A stretch of 64,000 nt of DNA from assembly GCA_003279945.1 (NCBI GenBank), contig QCGK01000004.1, forward strand, positions 46,889 through 110,888, written 5' to 3'. Position numbers and translations under genes: made by a program. The DNA comes from Prochlorococcus sp. AG-388-A01. Lineage in GTDB: Bacteria; Cyanobacteriota; Cyanobacteriia; PCC-6307; Cyanobiaceae. The notes below the pieces were generated by a model. That model was not told the origin of the DNA, did not search any database, and was given only the letters and a program-made list of their open reading frames with translations. This document shows, in pieces, positions 30,161-38,765 of this stretch; position 1 is the stretch's first letter; every line of letters begins with the position of its first letter.

Positions 30161-30703
30161 TCAAATCGTTTTTACCACTTTAAGAATGGAATTATCAGAA
30201 CAGTATAGAGGATGCATTGGATTATCTTTGATTGTTTTTTTAATAAAAAGCGGTCCAAGAGGATTATCAAAATTACTTTTTCTAGTTAAATTATATTGCA
30301 TTATTTTTTTTGCTATTTTTTTATTTCTATTTAGAAATTTCCCTTTGTCACCCCAACCTAACCATAAATCACAATTTTTATTTTCAGACCAGTGTTTTAA
30401 GTTTTTATAAATATGATTATTGTTTAGATAACCCACAGGGTTTTTGTGATTAAAAAGTTTTTCTGGTTTGCTTGAAATAAGAGCAAATAGATTGATTAAT
30501 TTTACTTTGCCGTAATTATTGTTTTTCGAAATTTTGATTATCTTTTTTGTTGTATTATCTAAGAAAACTTCATCCGATAATGAGGGATTTAAACCAATAA
30601 AAATAATTTCCTTTGTAGATTTAGAAATCTTATAACTTAAACTCCATCTATATAGTTTGTTAGCACTTATTAAACAATTTCTTTCTAGAAATAAGTTTTT
30701 CAA
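30161..30703 (-). CDS. DUF1643 family protein
   Basis: The 180 residues show the DUF1643 pattern: RWSLSYKI, the conserved FIGLNPSLSDE with Asn, VKLINLFALISSKPE and the late DLWLGWGDKGKF. The family is cytosolic and of unknown function. It starts inside the last 4 bases of the DUF2214 gene (ATGA overlap), so they form a two-gene operon. Confidence 0.8.
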   Translation of the reverse strand: MKNLFLERNCLISANKLYRWSLSYKISKSTKEIIFIGLNPSLSDEVFLDNTTKKIIKISKNNNYGKVKLINLFALISSKPEKLFNHKNPVGYLNNNHIYKNLKHWSENKNCDLWLGWGDKGKFLNRNKKIAKKIMQYNLTRKSNFDNPLGPLFIKKTIKDNPMHPLYCSDNSILKVVKTI

Positions 30704-31191
30704 CCTAAACCTACACCTCTAGCCATAAGAGTGGCAAACAAAGGTATTGTTGCAAAGCCTACTAATTCAGTAGTAATGATGAGTCTGAACCTCTTAACTA
30801 GATTCTCAGATATTTCAGGTAATTTATTCTTACTTAATGGAATAGCCCATAAGATATATGTAGTTGTTGGGTACAAAGAAAGTAATCCCACTAGAATGTA
30901 AAGAGAAACCTTTATCCAAAACACAGGGTTACCTGTATAGAAATCACCTCCTTGACCAAAGTACTTAACACGCAAAATCCCAGTAACTAATATTGCAACT
31001 CCTGCCAAACCATAAACCACATCTGCAATTATCATTGAGATCGTCTCATTTCTATTAAGACCTACTTTGAGAGTCAATCTTTCAAACAAAAGAGAACCGA
31101 AACACAAAATAATTCCTAAATAATGAACATATGCTACTAACGCACTTTTAGCAATTTCTCCTGTTAATAAAGTTTGAAATAACATTTTCAA
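30700..31191 (-). CDS. DUF2214 family membrane protein
   Basis: The 163 residues contain four membrane helices, starting with AYVHYLGIILCFGSLLFERL (conserved His and Glu). The middle segment DVVYGLAGVAILVTGILRV and the following FGQGGDFYTGNPVFWIKV are typical of DUF2214. Conserved His residues in helices suggest a possible haem or metal role, but this is not shown. It is upstream of and overlaps DUF1643. Confidence 0.8.
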   Translation of the reverse strand: MKMLFQTLLTGEIAKSALVAYVHYLGIILCFGSLLFERLTLKVGLNRNETISMIIADVVYGLAGVAILVTGILRVKYFGQGGDFYTGNPVFWIKVSLYILVGLLSLYPTTTYILWAIPLSKNKLPEISENLVKRFRLIITTELVGFATIPLFATLMARGVGLG

Positions 31192-31272
31192 GTCAAAATT
31201 TATACAATCCTAACCACCAAATTAAGAATTTGTTTAGAAATAAATTAATAACTTAAACGCAAGGCATTAAAT

Positions 31273-32022
31273 CTAAGACTCTAAATACCTTTTCTGGCCA
31301 TCTTCAAAAAAATCCTTCTTATTCCATACTTCGATTACATCTGGGAAATGTTTTTCCATACAATTATCACAAACCCCATGACTGAATCTAATATCACTAA
31401 TTTTAGAAAGATATTTTTCTAAATGCATCCAATCGCCCTCCTTATTTTTCACTTCTCTGCAATATGAACAGACAGATAAAATACCTTCCTGTTTGTGCAA
31501 TTTAGACAATGCATCTAGCAAGTTCAATGACTTTTTTCTAAGCTCTAAAAATGAAACTATTTGCTTAGATAATAATTCCATAATATTGAATTGTTGTGTA
31601 GTTAGATTTCCTGGCTTTCTGTCTATTACACAAAGAGTTCCAAGTTTATTACCATCACTATTTCTAAGGGGAAAACCTGCATAAAAACGAATCTTGGGAT
31701 CTCCTGTTACCAATGGATTATTTATAAATCTTTCATCTTGGAAAGCATCATTAATAATTAATGGACTATTTTCTTTTATTGCATGGGTACAAAAAGACCA
31801 ATCTCTTCTAGTTTCTGATATTTGAAGTCCTATTTTGGATTTAAACCATTGTTTATCTTTGTCTACCAAAGTCATTAAAGAAATAGGCACATTACAGGTT
31901 GTAGCAGCAATTTTTGTAATATCGTCATAACATGATTCTGGCTTGGTTCCCAAAATCCTATATTCTGCTAAAGCTTTTAATCTTCTTTCCTCTTCTTCTT
32001 TTTTTGATACAAGATTCTGCAT
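31273..32022 (-). CDS. GAF-domain protein with C-terminal four-Cys motif
   Basis: The 249 residues contain a GAF domain (about 25-155; FCTHAIKENSPLII, FYAGFPLRNSDGNKLGTLCV) and a C-terminal zinc-ribbon-like segment with CSYCREV, then GDWMHLEKYL and FSHGVCDNCMEKHFP. This tail often ends sensor and response-regulator proteins. No kinase or cyclase domain follows, so this may be a stand-alone sensor that partners with another protein. Confidence 0.85.
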   Translation of the reverse strand: MQNLVSKKEEEERRLKALAEYRILGTKPESCYDDITKIAATTCNVPISLMTLVDKDKQWFKSKIGLQISETRRDWSFCTHAIKENSPLIINDAFQDERFINNPLVTGDPKIRFYAGFPLRNSDGNKLGTLCVIDRKPGNLTTQQFNIMELLSKQIVSFLELRKKSLNLLDALSKLHKQEGILSVCSYCREVKNKEGDWMHLEKYLSKISDIRFSHGVCDNCMEKHFPDVIEVWNKKDFFEDGQKRYLES

Positions 32023-32113
32023 TAATCTTCACCAATAATTAAAACTTTAAAATTAAAGTTTCTTCAAAAAACTTTTTCCGTCTAATACTTAATAAAAAAA
32101 AGATAAACTTATT

Positions 32114-32179
32114 GATTTGTTACTTAATGATTTATTACTTATTAATTTATTACTTACTAATTTTTTACATATTAATTTA
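32114..32179. repeat. Tandem 15-bp repeat at a gene 3' end
   Basis: About 4.4 copies of a degenerate 15-base unit (GATTTGTTACTTAAT, GATTTATTACTTATT and variants) run into the stop codon of the flavoprotein gene. It is AT-rich and probably neutral slippage. Confidence 0.7.
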
Positions 32180-33401
32180 ACTTTGAGACTGCCATCCCAG
32201 CGATCCATCCACTTGTCCAACAATGTTGAAAATTAAATCCACCTGTGATCCCATCAACATCCAAAACTTCTCCAGAAAAAAATAACCCTGGACAAATTAA
32301 GCTCTCCATACTTTTAAAATTAACCTCATTGATTTTTACCCCTCCGGAAGTAACAAATTCCTCTCCAAATGGTCCTTTGCCCGAAATTATATATTTATCC
32401 CTCATTAGAATATTTATCATTTTCTCTCTTTCATCCGCCAGTAAATCAGCCCACTTTTTCTCTTTATCAATACCTATTTTATTTAATAAAAAAATCCATA
32501 ATCTTTTTGTTAATAATGGAACAGGTCTACCGTTAATTAGATTCACCTTGCCTTTATTTAATCTTAAATAGTTTACTTTTTCTTTTAACTCCTCATAACT
32601 TAAAGCAGACCATTTAATGATTAGATTAAATTTATATTTTTGGCTATAAAGTTCCCTCGCTGCAATTGATGAAAGTTTTAATACTGCTGGTCCACTAAAA
32701 CCCCAATGAGTTATCAGTAAATCGCCTCTATTTTGAAAATTCTTATTGTTTAATTTAATTTCTATATCTATGCCCTTTATCGATACCCCACTACATTCAT
32801 CCAAATTTGGTTCTTTTGTAGAAAAAGTAAAAAGCGATGGTACAGGTCTAACAATGTTGTGTCCAAGATTTTGAGCTAATTTATATCCGCTTGGATTACC
32901 TCCAGTTGAAAGAATAATATTTTTTGAAGTTACCTTTGCTTTTTTAAGACTAAAAATATTGAATATATTATCTGGAGTTTTTGAAATTTCTTTTACAAAA
33001 AATCTTGTTAATATCTCAACGTTTTTTGATAATGCACTTTTTCTCAAGCAATCAATAACATCTGAAGAAGAATTAGACACTGGGAATACTCTTAGATCTT
33101 CCTCAATTTTTAATTTTAACCCTTTTTTCTCAAACCAATCATATACATCTCCAGGAGCAAAACGATTAAATGATTCCAAGAGCTGAATTCCACCTCTAGG
33201 GTAATTCTCAACTAGTTCATTCGGTATCCATGTCGCATTAGTGACGTTACATCTTCCCCCTCCACTAATCCTTACTTTCTCCATAAGTTTTGAAGTGCCT
33301 TCAAGAATTATTATTCTTTTTACTCCATTATCAGCAGCAGTAATTGCTGTCATAAAACCGGCTGCACCGCCTCCAACAACTGCTAAATCAAAAGGGGCCA
33401 A
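32172..33401 (-). CDS. NAD(P)/FAD-dependent oxidoreductase, BaiN/HI0933 family
   Basis: The 409 residues start with the FAD Rossmann motif AVVGGGAAGFMTAITAA, followed by KVRISGGGRCNVTN. The C-terminal motif FFSGEVLDVDGITGGFN is diagnostic of the HI0933/YhiN flavoprotein family. The substrate is unknown. The stop codon lies in a tandem repeat. Confidence 0.9.
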   Translation of the reverse strand: MAPFDLAVVGGGAAGFMTAITAADNGVKRIIILEGTSKLMEKVRISGGGRCNVTNATWIPNELVENYPRGGIQLLESFNRFAPGDVYDWFEKKGLKLKIEEDLRVFPVSNSSSDVIDCLRKSALSKNVEILTRFFVKEISKTPDNIFNIFSLKKAKVTSKNIILSTGGNPSGYKLAQNLGHNIVRPVPSLFTFSTKEPNLDECSGVSIKGIDIEIKLNNKNFQNRGDLLITHWGFSGPAVLKLSSIAARELYSQKYKFNLIIKWSALSYEELKEKVNYLRLNKGKVNLINGRPVPLLTKRLWIFLLNKIGIDKEKKWADLLADEREKMINILMRDKYIISGKGPFGEEFVTSGGVKINEVNFKSMESLICPGLFFSGEVLDVDGITGGFNFQHCWTSGWIAGMAVSKLN

Positions 33402-33637
33402 AAACTTATCCTTAAATATGCCTCAATCTGATCATAGCAAGGCGATACCAAGAAAAATTATTCAAAAAACTATAACAAAACATATAAAAAACTTAAGAAA
33501 ATACATAATAAATAGATCCAATTTACTATTGTTTTTAATTTTTCAAAAAAATAAACGCGGTCGTTATTTTTATGCTGTAGCTTAATTAAATGAGTATGAC
33601 ATTTTCTTACGTTAAATATTCTGAGGCTAGCTTTCAT

Positions 33638-33826
33638 ATGACTAGCCAATATACAGCCCTTCTTTTAATAACTTCTGTTATTTGGATTTTACTTTGGTTT
33701 GGATATAGGCAAAACAAGATAAATGATGAAATTAAGAAAAAAGAAAAAGATGAAAGAATTAATGCCAAAGTTCAAAGAAGAAAGAAGTTAGAAAGTTTAT
33801 ACCCTAGTAGTAAAAAAACAGTTTAA
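33638..33826 (+). CDS. Small single-helix membrane protein (62 aa)
   Basis: From ATG 33638 the protein has one membrane helix (about 5-22, LLLITSVIWILLWFGY) and a strongly basic, probably coiled tail rich in Lys, Arg and Glu. The frame is open further upstream to 33590, giving 78 residues, but the internal Met is better placed. No family is recognised. Confidence 0.6.
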   Translation: MTSQYTALLLITSVIWILLWFGYRQNKINDEIKKKEKDERINAKVQRRKKLESLYPSSKKTV

Positions 33827-33852
33827 AATTTAGAAACTAACCTTTAGTTAAT

Positions 33853-33951
33853 ATGAAAACAAATAATTTAAAATCTCTAATTCAGTACTTACCAGGGATC
33901 CTGATTCTGATTTATGTATTTTTTTTGGCACTAACTCAATTTATAAAATAA
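33853..33951 (+). CDS. Micro-protein with one membrane helix (32 aa)
   Basis: A 32-residue ORF consists of a short polar start and a hydrophobic stretch (ILILIYVFFLALTQF). It sits 26 bases after the preceding small ORF and 22 before the EamA gene. Probable but unproven. Confidence 0.45.
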   Translation: MKTNNLKSLIQYLPGILILIYVFFLALTQFIK

Positions 33952-33973
33952 AATTTTCTAAAAATTATTCGTT

Positions 33974-34846
33974 TTGATTGGAATCCTTTCTGCTTTTGGA
34001 GCCGCTACATCTTGGACTTATGCGTGCTTTATTTGGCGCTCGCAAACTCAAAAATATAAATCAATAGATATTAATTTGACAAAAAATATAATAGCTTTTT
34101 TAGTTTTTATACCTGCTTTTATCAATCTCAGTTCTGCAACTGAATTGAGATACATATTTATTTTACTATTTAGTGGAATGATAGGTATTGGTTTAGGTGA
34201 TACCTTCTACTTAAAGTCATTACAAATGATTGGCACAAGAAAAACTCTATCTTTAGAAACTCTTTCTCCTTTAATGGCTGCTTTATCGGGAGAAATTTTT
34301 ATTAATGAAAATTTAACCTCCAAATCATGGATTGGAATAATCATAGTGTCGATTTCGCTTTTCATAATTCTCAAAACAGGTAATGATTTTAAGGAGGTAA
34401 ACTCCTCTTTTTCAGAAAAAAATAACTTTAAGATTTATGCATTTCCTTTTTTATCAGTATTATGTGCTGTTTTAGGAGGTCTTTTTTCAAGGATAGTTTT
34501 TCTTCAAAGTGATTTATCTCCTTTCCTTACAACTGAAATTAGATTATTAGGTGCAATATTTTTTTTAATTACTTTAAAAAGATTTAAAATTAATTTTTTC
34601 ATAAATAATATAGAAAAAAGTCAACAAAAAAGATTCTTGCTTTCAATATTTTTTGGAACCAATATAGGAATATTACTTCAACAAATTGTATTTAAAACTC
34701 TTCCAATAGGAATAGGATGGGCGTTATTAAGTACATCTCCAGTAATTTCTTTATTTTTTGCTAAGAATGAGGAAAAAGAAATTACAAAAAAAATAATATT
34801 TTTTACTTGTTTTTTATTTTTTGGCTTGTCATTAATAATTCTATAA
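33974..34846 (+). CDS. EamA/DMT-superfamily transporter
   Basis: The 290 residues from TTG 33974 form about ten membrane helices in two EamA repeats (about 1-135 and 150-290). The first repeat has SAFGAATSWTYACF and GIGLGDTFYLKSLQ, with ETLSPLMAAL. The second begins FLSVLCAVLGGLFSR. Such proteins export or import amino acids, nucleosides or other metabolites; no substrate can be inferred. Confidence 0.85.
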   Translation: MIGILSAFGAATSWTYACFIWRSQTQKYKSIDINLTKNIIAFLVFIPAFINLSSATELRYIFILLFSGMIGIGLGDTFYLKSLQMIGTRKTLSLETLSPLMAALSGEIFINENLTSKSWIGIIIVSISLFIILKTGNDFKEVNSSFSEKNNFKIYAFPFLSVLCAVLGGLFSRIVFLQSDLSPFLTTEIRLLGAIFFLITLKRFKINFFINNIEKSQQKRFLLSIFFGTNIGILLQQIVFKTLPIGIGWALLSTSPVISLFFAKNEEKEITKKIIFFTCFLFFGLSLIIL

Positions 34847-34924
34847 TATCGGAGTTAATGTAATAAATACTCATGTAAATAGAAATTACATTAAATAAAA
34901 TTATCCTATAGATACTTAATAATA

Positions 34925-35041
34925 ATGAAAATTTTAAAGAAAAAAAAACTTGGAACTATTGAAGTTTATATTATTTTTCTAGGTTGTATTTATGCAGGCT
35001 TTATAGGTTATAAATCTTTACTGAATGTTCTATTGACTTGA
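34925..35041 (+). CDS. Small membrane protein (38 aa)
   Basis: ATG 34925 opens a 38-residue ORF with a Lys-rich N-terminus and a hydrophobic helix with small residues (VYIIFLGCIYAGFIGY). Its stop is 2 bases from the end of the convergent small gene. No family is recognised. Confidence 0.5.
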   Translation: MKILKKKKLGTIEVYIIFLGCIYAGFIGYKSLLNVLLT

Positions 35042-35043
35042 AA

Positions 35044-35178
35044 TCAATTAATTCTTTGTGCTGATTTAATTAACTTACCACCATCTTGGTCATCATCATC
35101 ATTTGACGCAAAAAATAAAAAAAAAATCCCAAGAGAAGCTATGGATAAAGAAATTGATAATACAGAAAGCTCATCCAT
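35044..35178 (-). CDS. Small membrane protein with acidic Asp tail (44 aa)
   Basis: A 44-residue protein: one membrane helix (about 5-25, LSISLSIASLGIFFLFFA), then SNDDDDQDGGKLIK. The acidic DDDxDQDGG motif also occurs in the protein at 36315-36497, so they probably form a family. Function unknown. Confidence 0.6.
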   Translation of the reverse strand: MDELSVLSISLSIASLGIFFLFFASNDDDDQDGGKLIKSAQRIN

Positions 35179-35297
35179 AAATTAAAATTTTATTTATAAT
35201 AAACGAAAAAAAATAAAAGACAGTAAACAAATACACATTCTCGAAAATAAAAATTGCTTTTATTTGTAAAATAAAAAAAATTTATCGGAAATATTAC

Positions 35298-35573
35298 GTG
35301 AAAGTTCTTATCACTTCTCCCTGTAGTGCAAGCGTAATTATTCAGCATGGAATAAAACGTTGGCCTATTTGGGAATGTAAGCCAAAAAAATTTAAATGGA
35401 ATTATGATGTTGAGGAAGTTTGCTTAATTATCGAAGGCCAAGCTACAATAACAACCCCAAAAGGTGAGATTTACATAATTAAAGCTGGAGATCTAGTTGA
35501 GTTTCCAGCTGGACTTTACTGTGAGTGGGAGATAACAAAGAGTATTAAAAAACATTATCGGTTGCGTAGCTAA
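35298..35573 (+). CDS. Small cupin-domain protein
   Basis: The 91 residues from GTG 35298 form a single cupin: WPIWECKPKKFKWNYDVEE, then the second box AGDLVEFPAGLYCEWEI. It resembles the DUF861/(S)-ureidoglycine aminohydrolase-like cupins. Few metal-binding His residues are left, so it may be a ligand-binding protein rather than an enzyme. Confidence 0.8.
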   Translation: MKVLITSPCSASVIIQHGIKRWPIWECKPKKFKWNYDVEEVCLIIEGQATITTPKGEIYIIKAGDLVEFPAGLYCEWEITKSIKKHYRLRS

Positions 35574-35665
35574 ATGTAAGAAAAAAGATTTTTTCTTATT
35601 TTATTATTAAGTGAATGCAGATAAAATAAAGTTAATACGCAATTTTTAAAAGGAAAACTAATATT

Positions 35666-35836
35666 ATGCCTTTTACTGATCAAGAACATTTTGAGGTTAT
35701 CGAAAAAAACGAAACCGTAAAAAAAGCCTATGAAAATATTAAGCAAATTTGCATTGATTTACAAAATAAAACAAATTGTCCTGAAGAGGACTTAAAAGAT
35801 TTTCTTGAGTTTCTTTCTAGACAATGGAATAAGTAA
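35666..35836 (+). CDS. Small acidic soluble protein (56 aa)
   Basis: ATG 35666 is preceded by AAAAGGAAAA at a workable spacing. The 56 residues are helical and acidic with two Cys (KQICIDLQNKTNCPEEDL). No family recognised. Codon pattern and ribosome site support translation. Confidence 0.55.
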   Translation: MPFTDQEHFEVIEKNETVKKAYENIKQICIDLQNKTNCPEEDLKDFLEFLSRQWNK

Positions 35837-35902
35837 TAATTCAAAAGCCTTTTAAAAATACTAGATTTAAATTCTTAATTTATTTGTCTGACTAAACAAG
35901 TT

Positions 35903-36034
35903 CTAATCTAATTCCTTTTTTGGCTTAGTATTGATACTTGAAGTACCTTTAGCAGCAGAAACGAAGAAAAAGAAGCCAACAATTCCTGAAATTCCAAATA
36001 TCGCAGCCAAAGGATCAAAAGTGAAAGAAAACAT
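35903..36034 (-). CDS. Small single-helix membrane protein (43 aa)
   Basis: The frame is open to 36085, but ATG 36034 gives a compact 43-residue protein: FDPLAAIFGISGIVGFFFFV helix followed by a polar tail ending KPKKELD. The small-residue pattern resembles single-helix photosystem-associated proteins, but no known subunit is recognised. Confidence 0.55.
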   Translation of the reverse strand: MFSFTFDPLAAIFGISGIVGFFFFVSAAKGTSSINTKPKKELD

Positions 36035-36314
36035 AAAATTTATAAAATCAAGATAAATAATAGTTTTTGAATCAAAATTGTACAATTATTGTTAAGTATA
36101 AAAAATAACAATTTCACGATTCATTATGTCATTACTACTTTCTTAGAAGGTAGAAGAGAATTTTTATACAAATTAATAATTTACTATAAAGATATAAATA
36201 AATACCTAAGATTTATTTGTATGACAGAAAAAGTTTTAAAGAATATTAATAGAAATTTGGATACTACTACCCAAAGGATCCACAATAATTGTTTACTTTG
36301 ATTATTATCGTGAT

Positions 36315-36497
36315 ATGACAGAACTATATACTGCATCTTCCTCGGTAAGCCCTTTTACAGCCATATTATGGTGTCTTTACCCCATTGCTATTCTTGTATT
36401 AATTGAGTTACTACTTGGCGGTGGATTTGATGATGACAATAACGATGATCAAGATGGTGGAATGTTAATACCTGCCTATTCAAGATCTAACGTTTGA
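36315..36497 (+). CDS. Small membrane protein with acidic tail (60 aa)
   Basis: The 60 residues have one membrane helix (about 18-36, LWCLYPIAILVLIELLLGGG) followed by FDDDNNDDQDGGMLIP. The DDxDQDGG motif is shared with 35044-35178. Function unknown; the acidic tail could bind cations. Confidence 0.65.
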   Translation: MTELYTASSSVSPFTAILWCLYPIAILVLIELLLGGGFDDDNNDDQDGGMLIPAYSRSNV

Positions 36498-36542
36498 TTT
36501 TTAATCGAATTTAAATTTATTCCCTAAATAAAAGTCATTTAG

Positions 36543-36707
36543 ATGGCTATTAATGACATAACAATTATATCCCTAATAACTCTTACCATTTTTATTCTTT
36601 CATCTCTGTTTTTGCTAGCATTAAGAACCCTTAAAGAAGGTAGAAAAGCTTTGAAAGAAATAAACAAAGATAAAACAAATATCACAAAAAAAACTAAAAA
36701 AACGTAG
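36543..36707 (+). CDS. Small membrane protein with Lys-rich tail (54 aa)
   Basis: ATG 36543 opens 54 residues: an N-terminal helix (IISLITLTIFILSSLFLLAL) then a Lys/Thr-rich cytoplasmic tail. It is 46 bases downstream of the acidic-tail protein on the same strand. No family recognised. Confidence 0.5.
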   Translation: MAINDITIISLITLTIFILSSLFLLALRTLKEGRKALKEINKDKTNITKKTKKT

Positions 36708-36936
36708 AATTTTTGACTAGAATTATTTAAATCTTAATTTTAAAAGTTTTAATGACTTAAATATATATATATATTCCCAATAAATAATGACTTTTTCTTA
36801 TGAAATTTCGGAAAATCATAAAAAACCCAAATAAACATTAGAATTTGTGAGATTCTCAAGATATACAATTACCAATTGATAGTTATACCTTTTTTTATAA
36901 GAGGTTTTTTCTTCTAAGTAACCTTCATAAATAAAA

Positions 36937-37032
36937 ATGCAGCTAAATTCTTTACTTTATATTTTTTCTATATCTTTATTCATTTACATAATGGCGCTGT
37001 TTTGGAGGGACTTACCAAATCAAAAAAAGTAA
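36937..37032 (+). CDS. Micro-protein with one membrane helix (31 aa)
   Basis: A 31-residue ORF (SLLYIFSISLFIYIMALF helix, then WRDLPNQKK). It has the size of small photosystem or cytochrome b6f subunits, but the sequence does not match one I can name. Confidence 0.45.
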   Translation: MQLNSLLYIFSISLFIYIMALFWRDLPNQKK

Positions 37033-37112
37033 ATAAATAATTAATATTAATTTTATTGCTTATCAAAATAAATTAAGTTATTAATTTAATATTGGCTTTA
37101 ATTTTTATATAA

Positions 37113-37277
37113 ATGCTTAAAGATTCTTCAAATAACCATAATAAAAATACATTCTCAGAAACTGCAAGTATTGCAAAAGAAAAAATGATTTGCAAAGACG
37201 GATTCTGCTCATTGCCAAATCAAGATGAAATCCCAAAACAAGATTCAAATGATATGAATTTATTTGATCCTATTTAG
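37113..37277 (+). CDS. Small soluble polar protein (54 aa)
   Basis: ATG 37113 opens a 54-residue Asn/Ser/Lys-rich ORF with two Cys (KMICKDGFCSLPNQDE). It looks disordered. No family recognised. Confidence 0.5.
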   Translation: MLKDSSNNHNKNTFSETASIAKEKMICKDGFCSLPNQDEIPKQDSNDMNLFDPI

Positions 37278-37343
37278 AAATTAATAACATTTTGATAAAT
37301 TGAAGATAAAGTTGATAATGTTAAATTCTTTGAGTTTTAATTT

Positions 37344-37679
37344 ATGATTAATGACTTTTTAAAGGCATATCAAGAGTTTTGGATTAAAGCTACAGACTTC
37401 AAAGGATTAACATCACGATCGGACTGGTGGTTTGTTCAATTAGCAAATCTAATAATTTCTTTGCTTACTATCCCAATATTTTTAAAGGCGTTTGGTTTCA
37501 ATGTTTATGGAATAGTTTGCATCATTCCTCAAATAGCAATTGATATAAGAAGAATCAAAGATTTCGGAAAGGATTGGAAATGGATCTTTATAAATTTAAT
37601 ACCTGTTTTCGGATGGATCTTGTGGTTCATCTGGTTAGGCTTTGGCAAGACCGGTAATGGGGAAAATAAACTTACATAA
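37344..37679 (+). CDS. DUF805 family membrane protein
   Basis: The 111 residues match DUF805: a start with FWIKATDFKGLTSRSDWWF, a membrane segment, then the conserved IDIRRIKDFGKDWKWIF and a final helix ending WLGFGKTGNGEN. A small inner-membrane protein of unknown function. Confidence 0.85.
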   Translation: MINDFLKAYQEFWIKATDFKGLTSRSDWWFVQLANLIISLLTIPIFLKAFGFNVYGIVCIIPQIAIDIRRIKDFGKDWKWIFINLIPVFGWILWFIWLGFGKTGNGENKLT

Positions 37680-37690
37680 AAATTAATTTT

Positions 37691-38008
37691 TTATTTTTTT
37701 CTTTTTTTAAAATCTACAAATCTTATCTTGTTTCTTAATGCTATTTGTTTTTCAAGAATTCTAAACACATGCATTTCGCATTCTGTTAATTTAAGAAACT
37801 GATCGAGTGTATCTTTATCTTCTTTATCAAAATTTTCGAAAACTTCTGCGAGAGCATCACTTTTACTAGAAATAAAATCTTCTGCAACATCTATTGGACT
37901 TTTACCTGAGTCAAAATCATGAAAAGCTTCATAAGAATTAAGTTCTCTAGTTAACCATTTAAACCATGGTTCATTTTTATTATGTTTCTTATTTATTATT
38001 TTATTCAT
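37691..38008 (-). CDS. Conserved small hypothetical protein, paralogue of 26932-27198
   Basis: The 105-residue soluble protein has EPWFKWLTRELNSYEAFHD near the start and LDQFLKLTECEMHVFRILEK near the end. Both segments align with the protein at 26932-27198. Basic residues at both ends. Function unknown. Confidence 0.65.
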   Translation of the reverse strand: MNKIINKKHNKNEPWFKWLTRELNSYEAFHDFDSGKSPIDVAEDFISSKSDALAEVFENFDKEDKDTLDQFLKLTECEMHVFRILEKQIALRNKIRFVDFKKRKK

Positions 38009-38223
38009 AAAAAAATTTTTACTATTTAATCATTATTAGTTATTTATTCTTTGGCAGCTGTAAAAATACTTATTTATTTTTTTTAAATTTAATTAAAGAT
38101 AAACTTTTTTTTATATTTTCAAAATAACTAAATGATTTCCTATGAAATTCATAAGAGAATAAGTATTTATTTCTCATTTTTAGGTTAAAGAGATAGTTAG
38201 AATTAAATTTTATTTAAAGAACA

Positions 38224-38442
38224 TTGTCTATCCCATTTTACGATTTTCCTTCATCTCCAATTTTAATTATTGGTGCTCTTGGTATTGCAGTAGCAATAGC
38301 AGTTTTTTTTGTCGCCTATCAAAAATATTTCAATTCGCCTTTGAACAAAGAACTTGCAGAAAAGAAAAAAGACTTAATTAAAGAAAAAAAAGAATTAAAT
38401 GAAAGATTAGAAAAAATAGAACAAGATTTAAAAAATTTATAA
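38224..38442 (+). CDS. Membrane-anchored coiled-coil protein (72 aa)
   Basis: From TTG 38224: an N-terminal hydrophobic helix (about 11-30, ILIIGALGIAVAIAVFFVAY) then a strongly charged coiled-coil (Lys/Glu heptads, about 40-72). Likely membrane tether or scaffold; partner unknown. Confidence 0.6.
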   Translation: MSIPFYDFPSSPILIIGALGIAVAIAVFFVAYQKYFNSPLNKELAEKKKDLIKEKKELNERLEKIEQDLKNL

Positions 38443-38527
38443 AAAATTACTTCTATTAAAGATGACTTAATGATCTCGAATTCAAGACCTTTAATTTCTA
38501 AACAGGAATTATGGTCTATAAGGAATT

Positions 38528-38683
38528 ATGGATAAAGACCATCTTATTGATTTAATTTCTAATAGCCTTGATTACAAGAGTAAAGATTCTGAATCAAGTA
38601 AGAATCTTATTGATTTCAAGAATTACCTAGAGAGATTAAATTTAGATCAATTAAGAACTATGTCTAAAGAATTTATACTTTAA
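38528..38683 (+). CDS. Small soluble protein, paralogue of 63838-63993 (51 aa)
   Basis: The 51-residue protein begins MDKDHLIDLIS and ends LNLDQLRTMSKEFIL. The ORF at 63838 is exactly the same length with 28 of 51 identical positions without gaps. The conserved length and ends show selection on the protein. No function is known. Confidence 0.65.
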   Translation: MDKDHLIDLISNSLDYKSKDSESSKNLIDFKNYLERLNLDQLRTMSKEFIL

Positions 38684-38765
38684 TCATATGTATAAAATAT
38701 TTGTTTTTTATTTAGTTAATTATCAATACCTTTAAAAATTTGTTATGTTCTTTTAAAAAGGAAAT

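Noticed and set aside
33241..33585. 114-residue plus-strand ORF across the flavoprotein start
   Set aside because: Mostly antisense to the FAD-binding motif; Pro/Lys-rich shadow.
36089..36301. 70-residue ORF with Ile/Tyr/Asn-rich sequence
   Set aside because: Composition is that of translated AT-rich spacer, without motif, ribosome site or paralogue.
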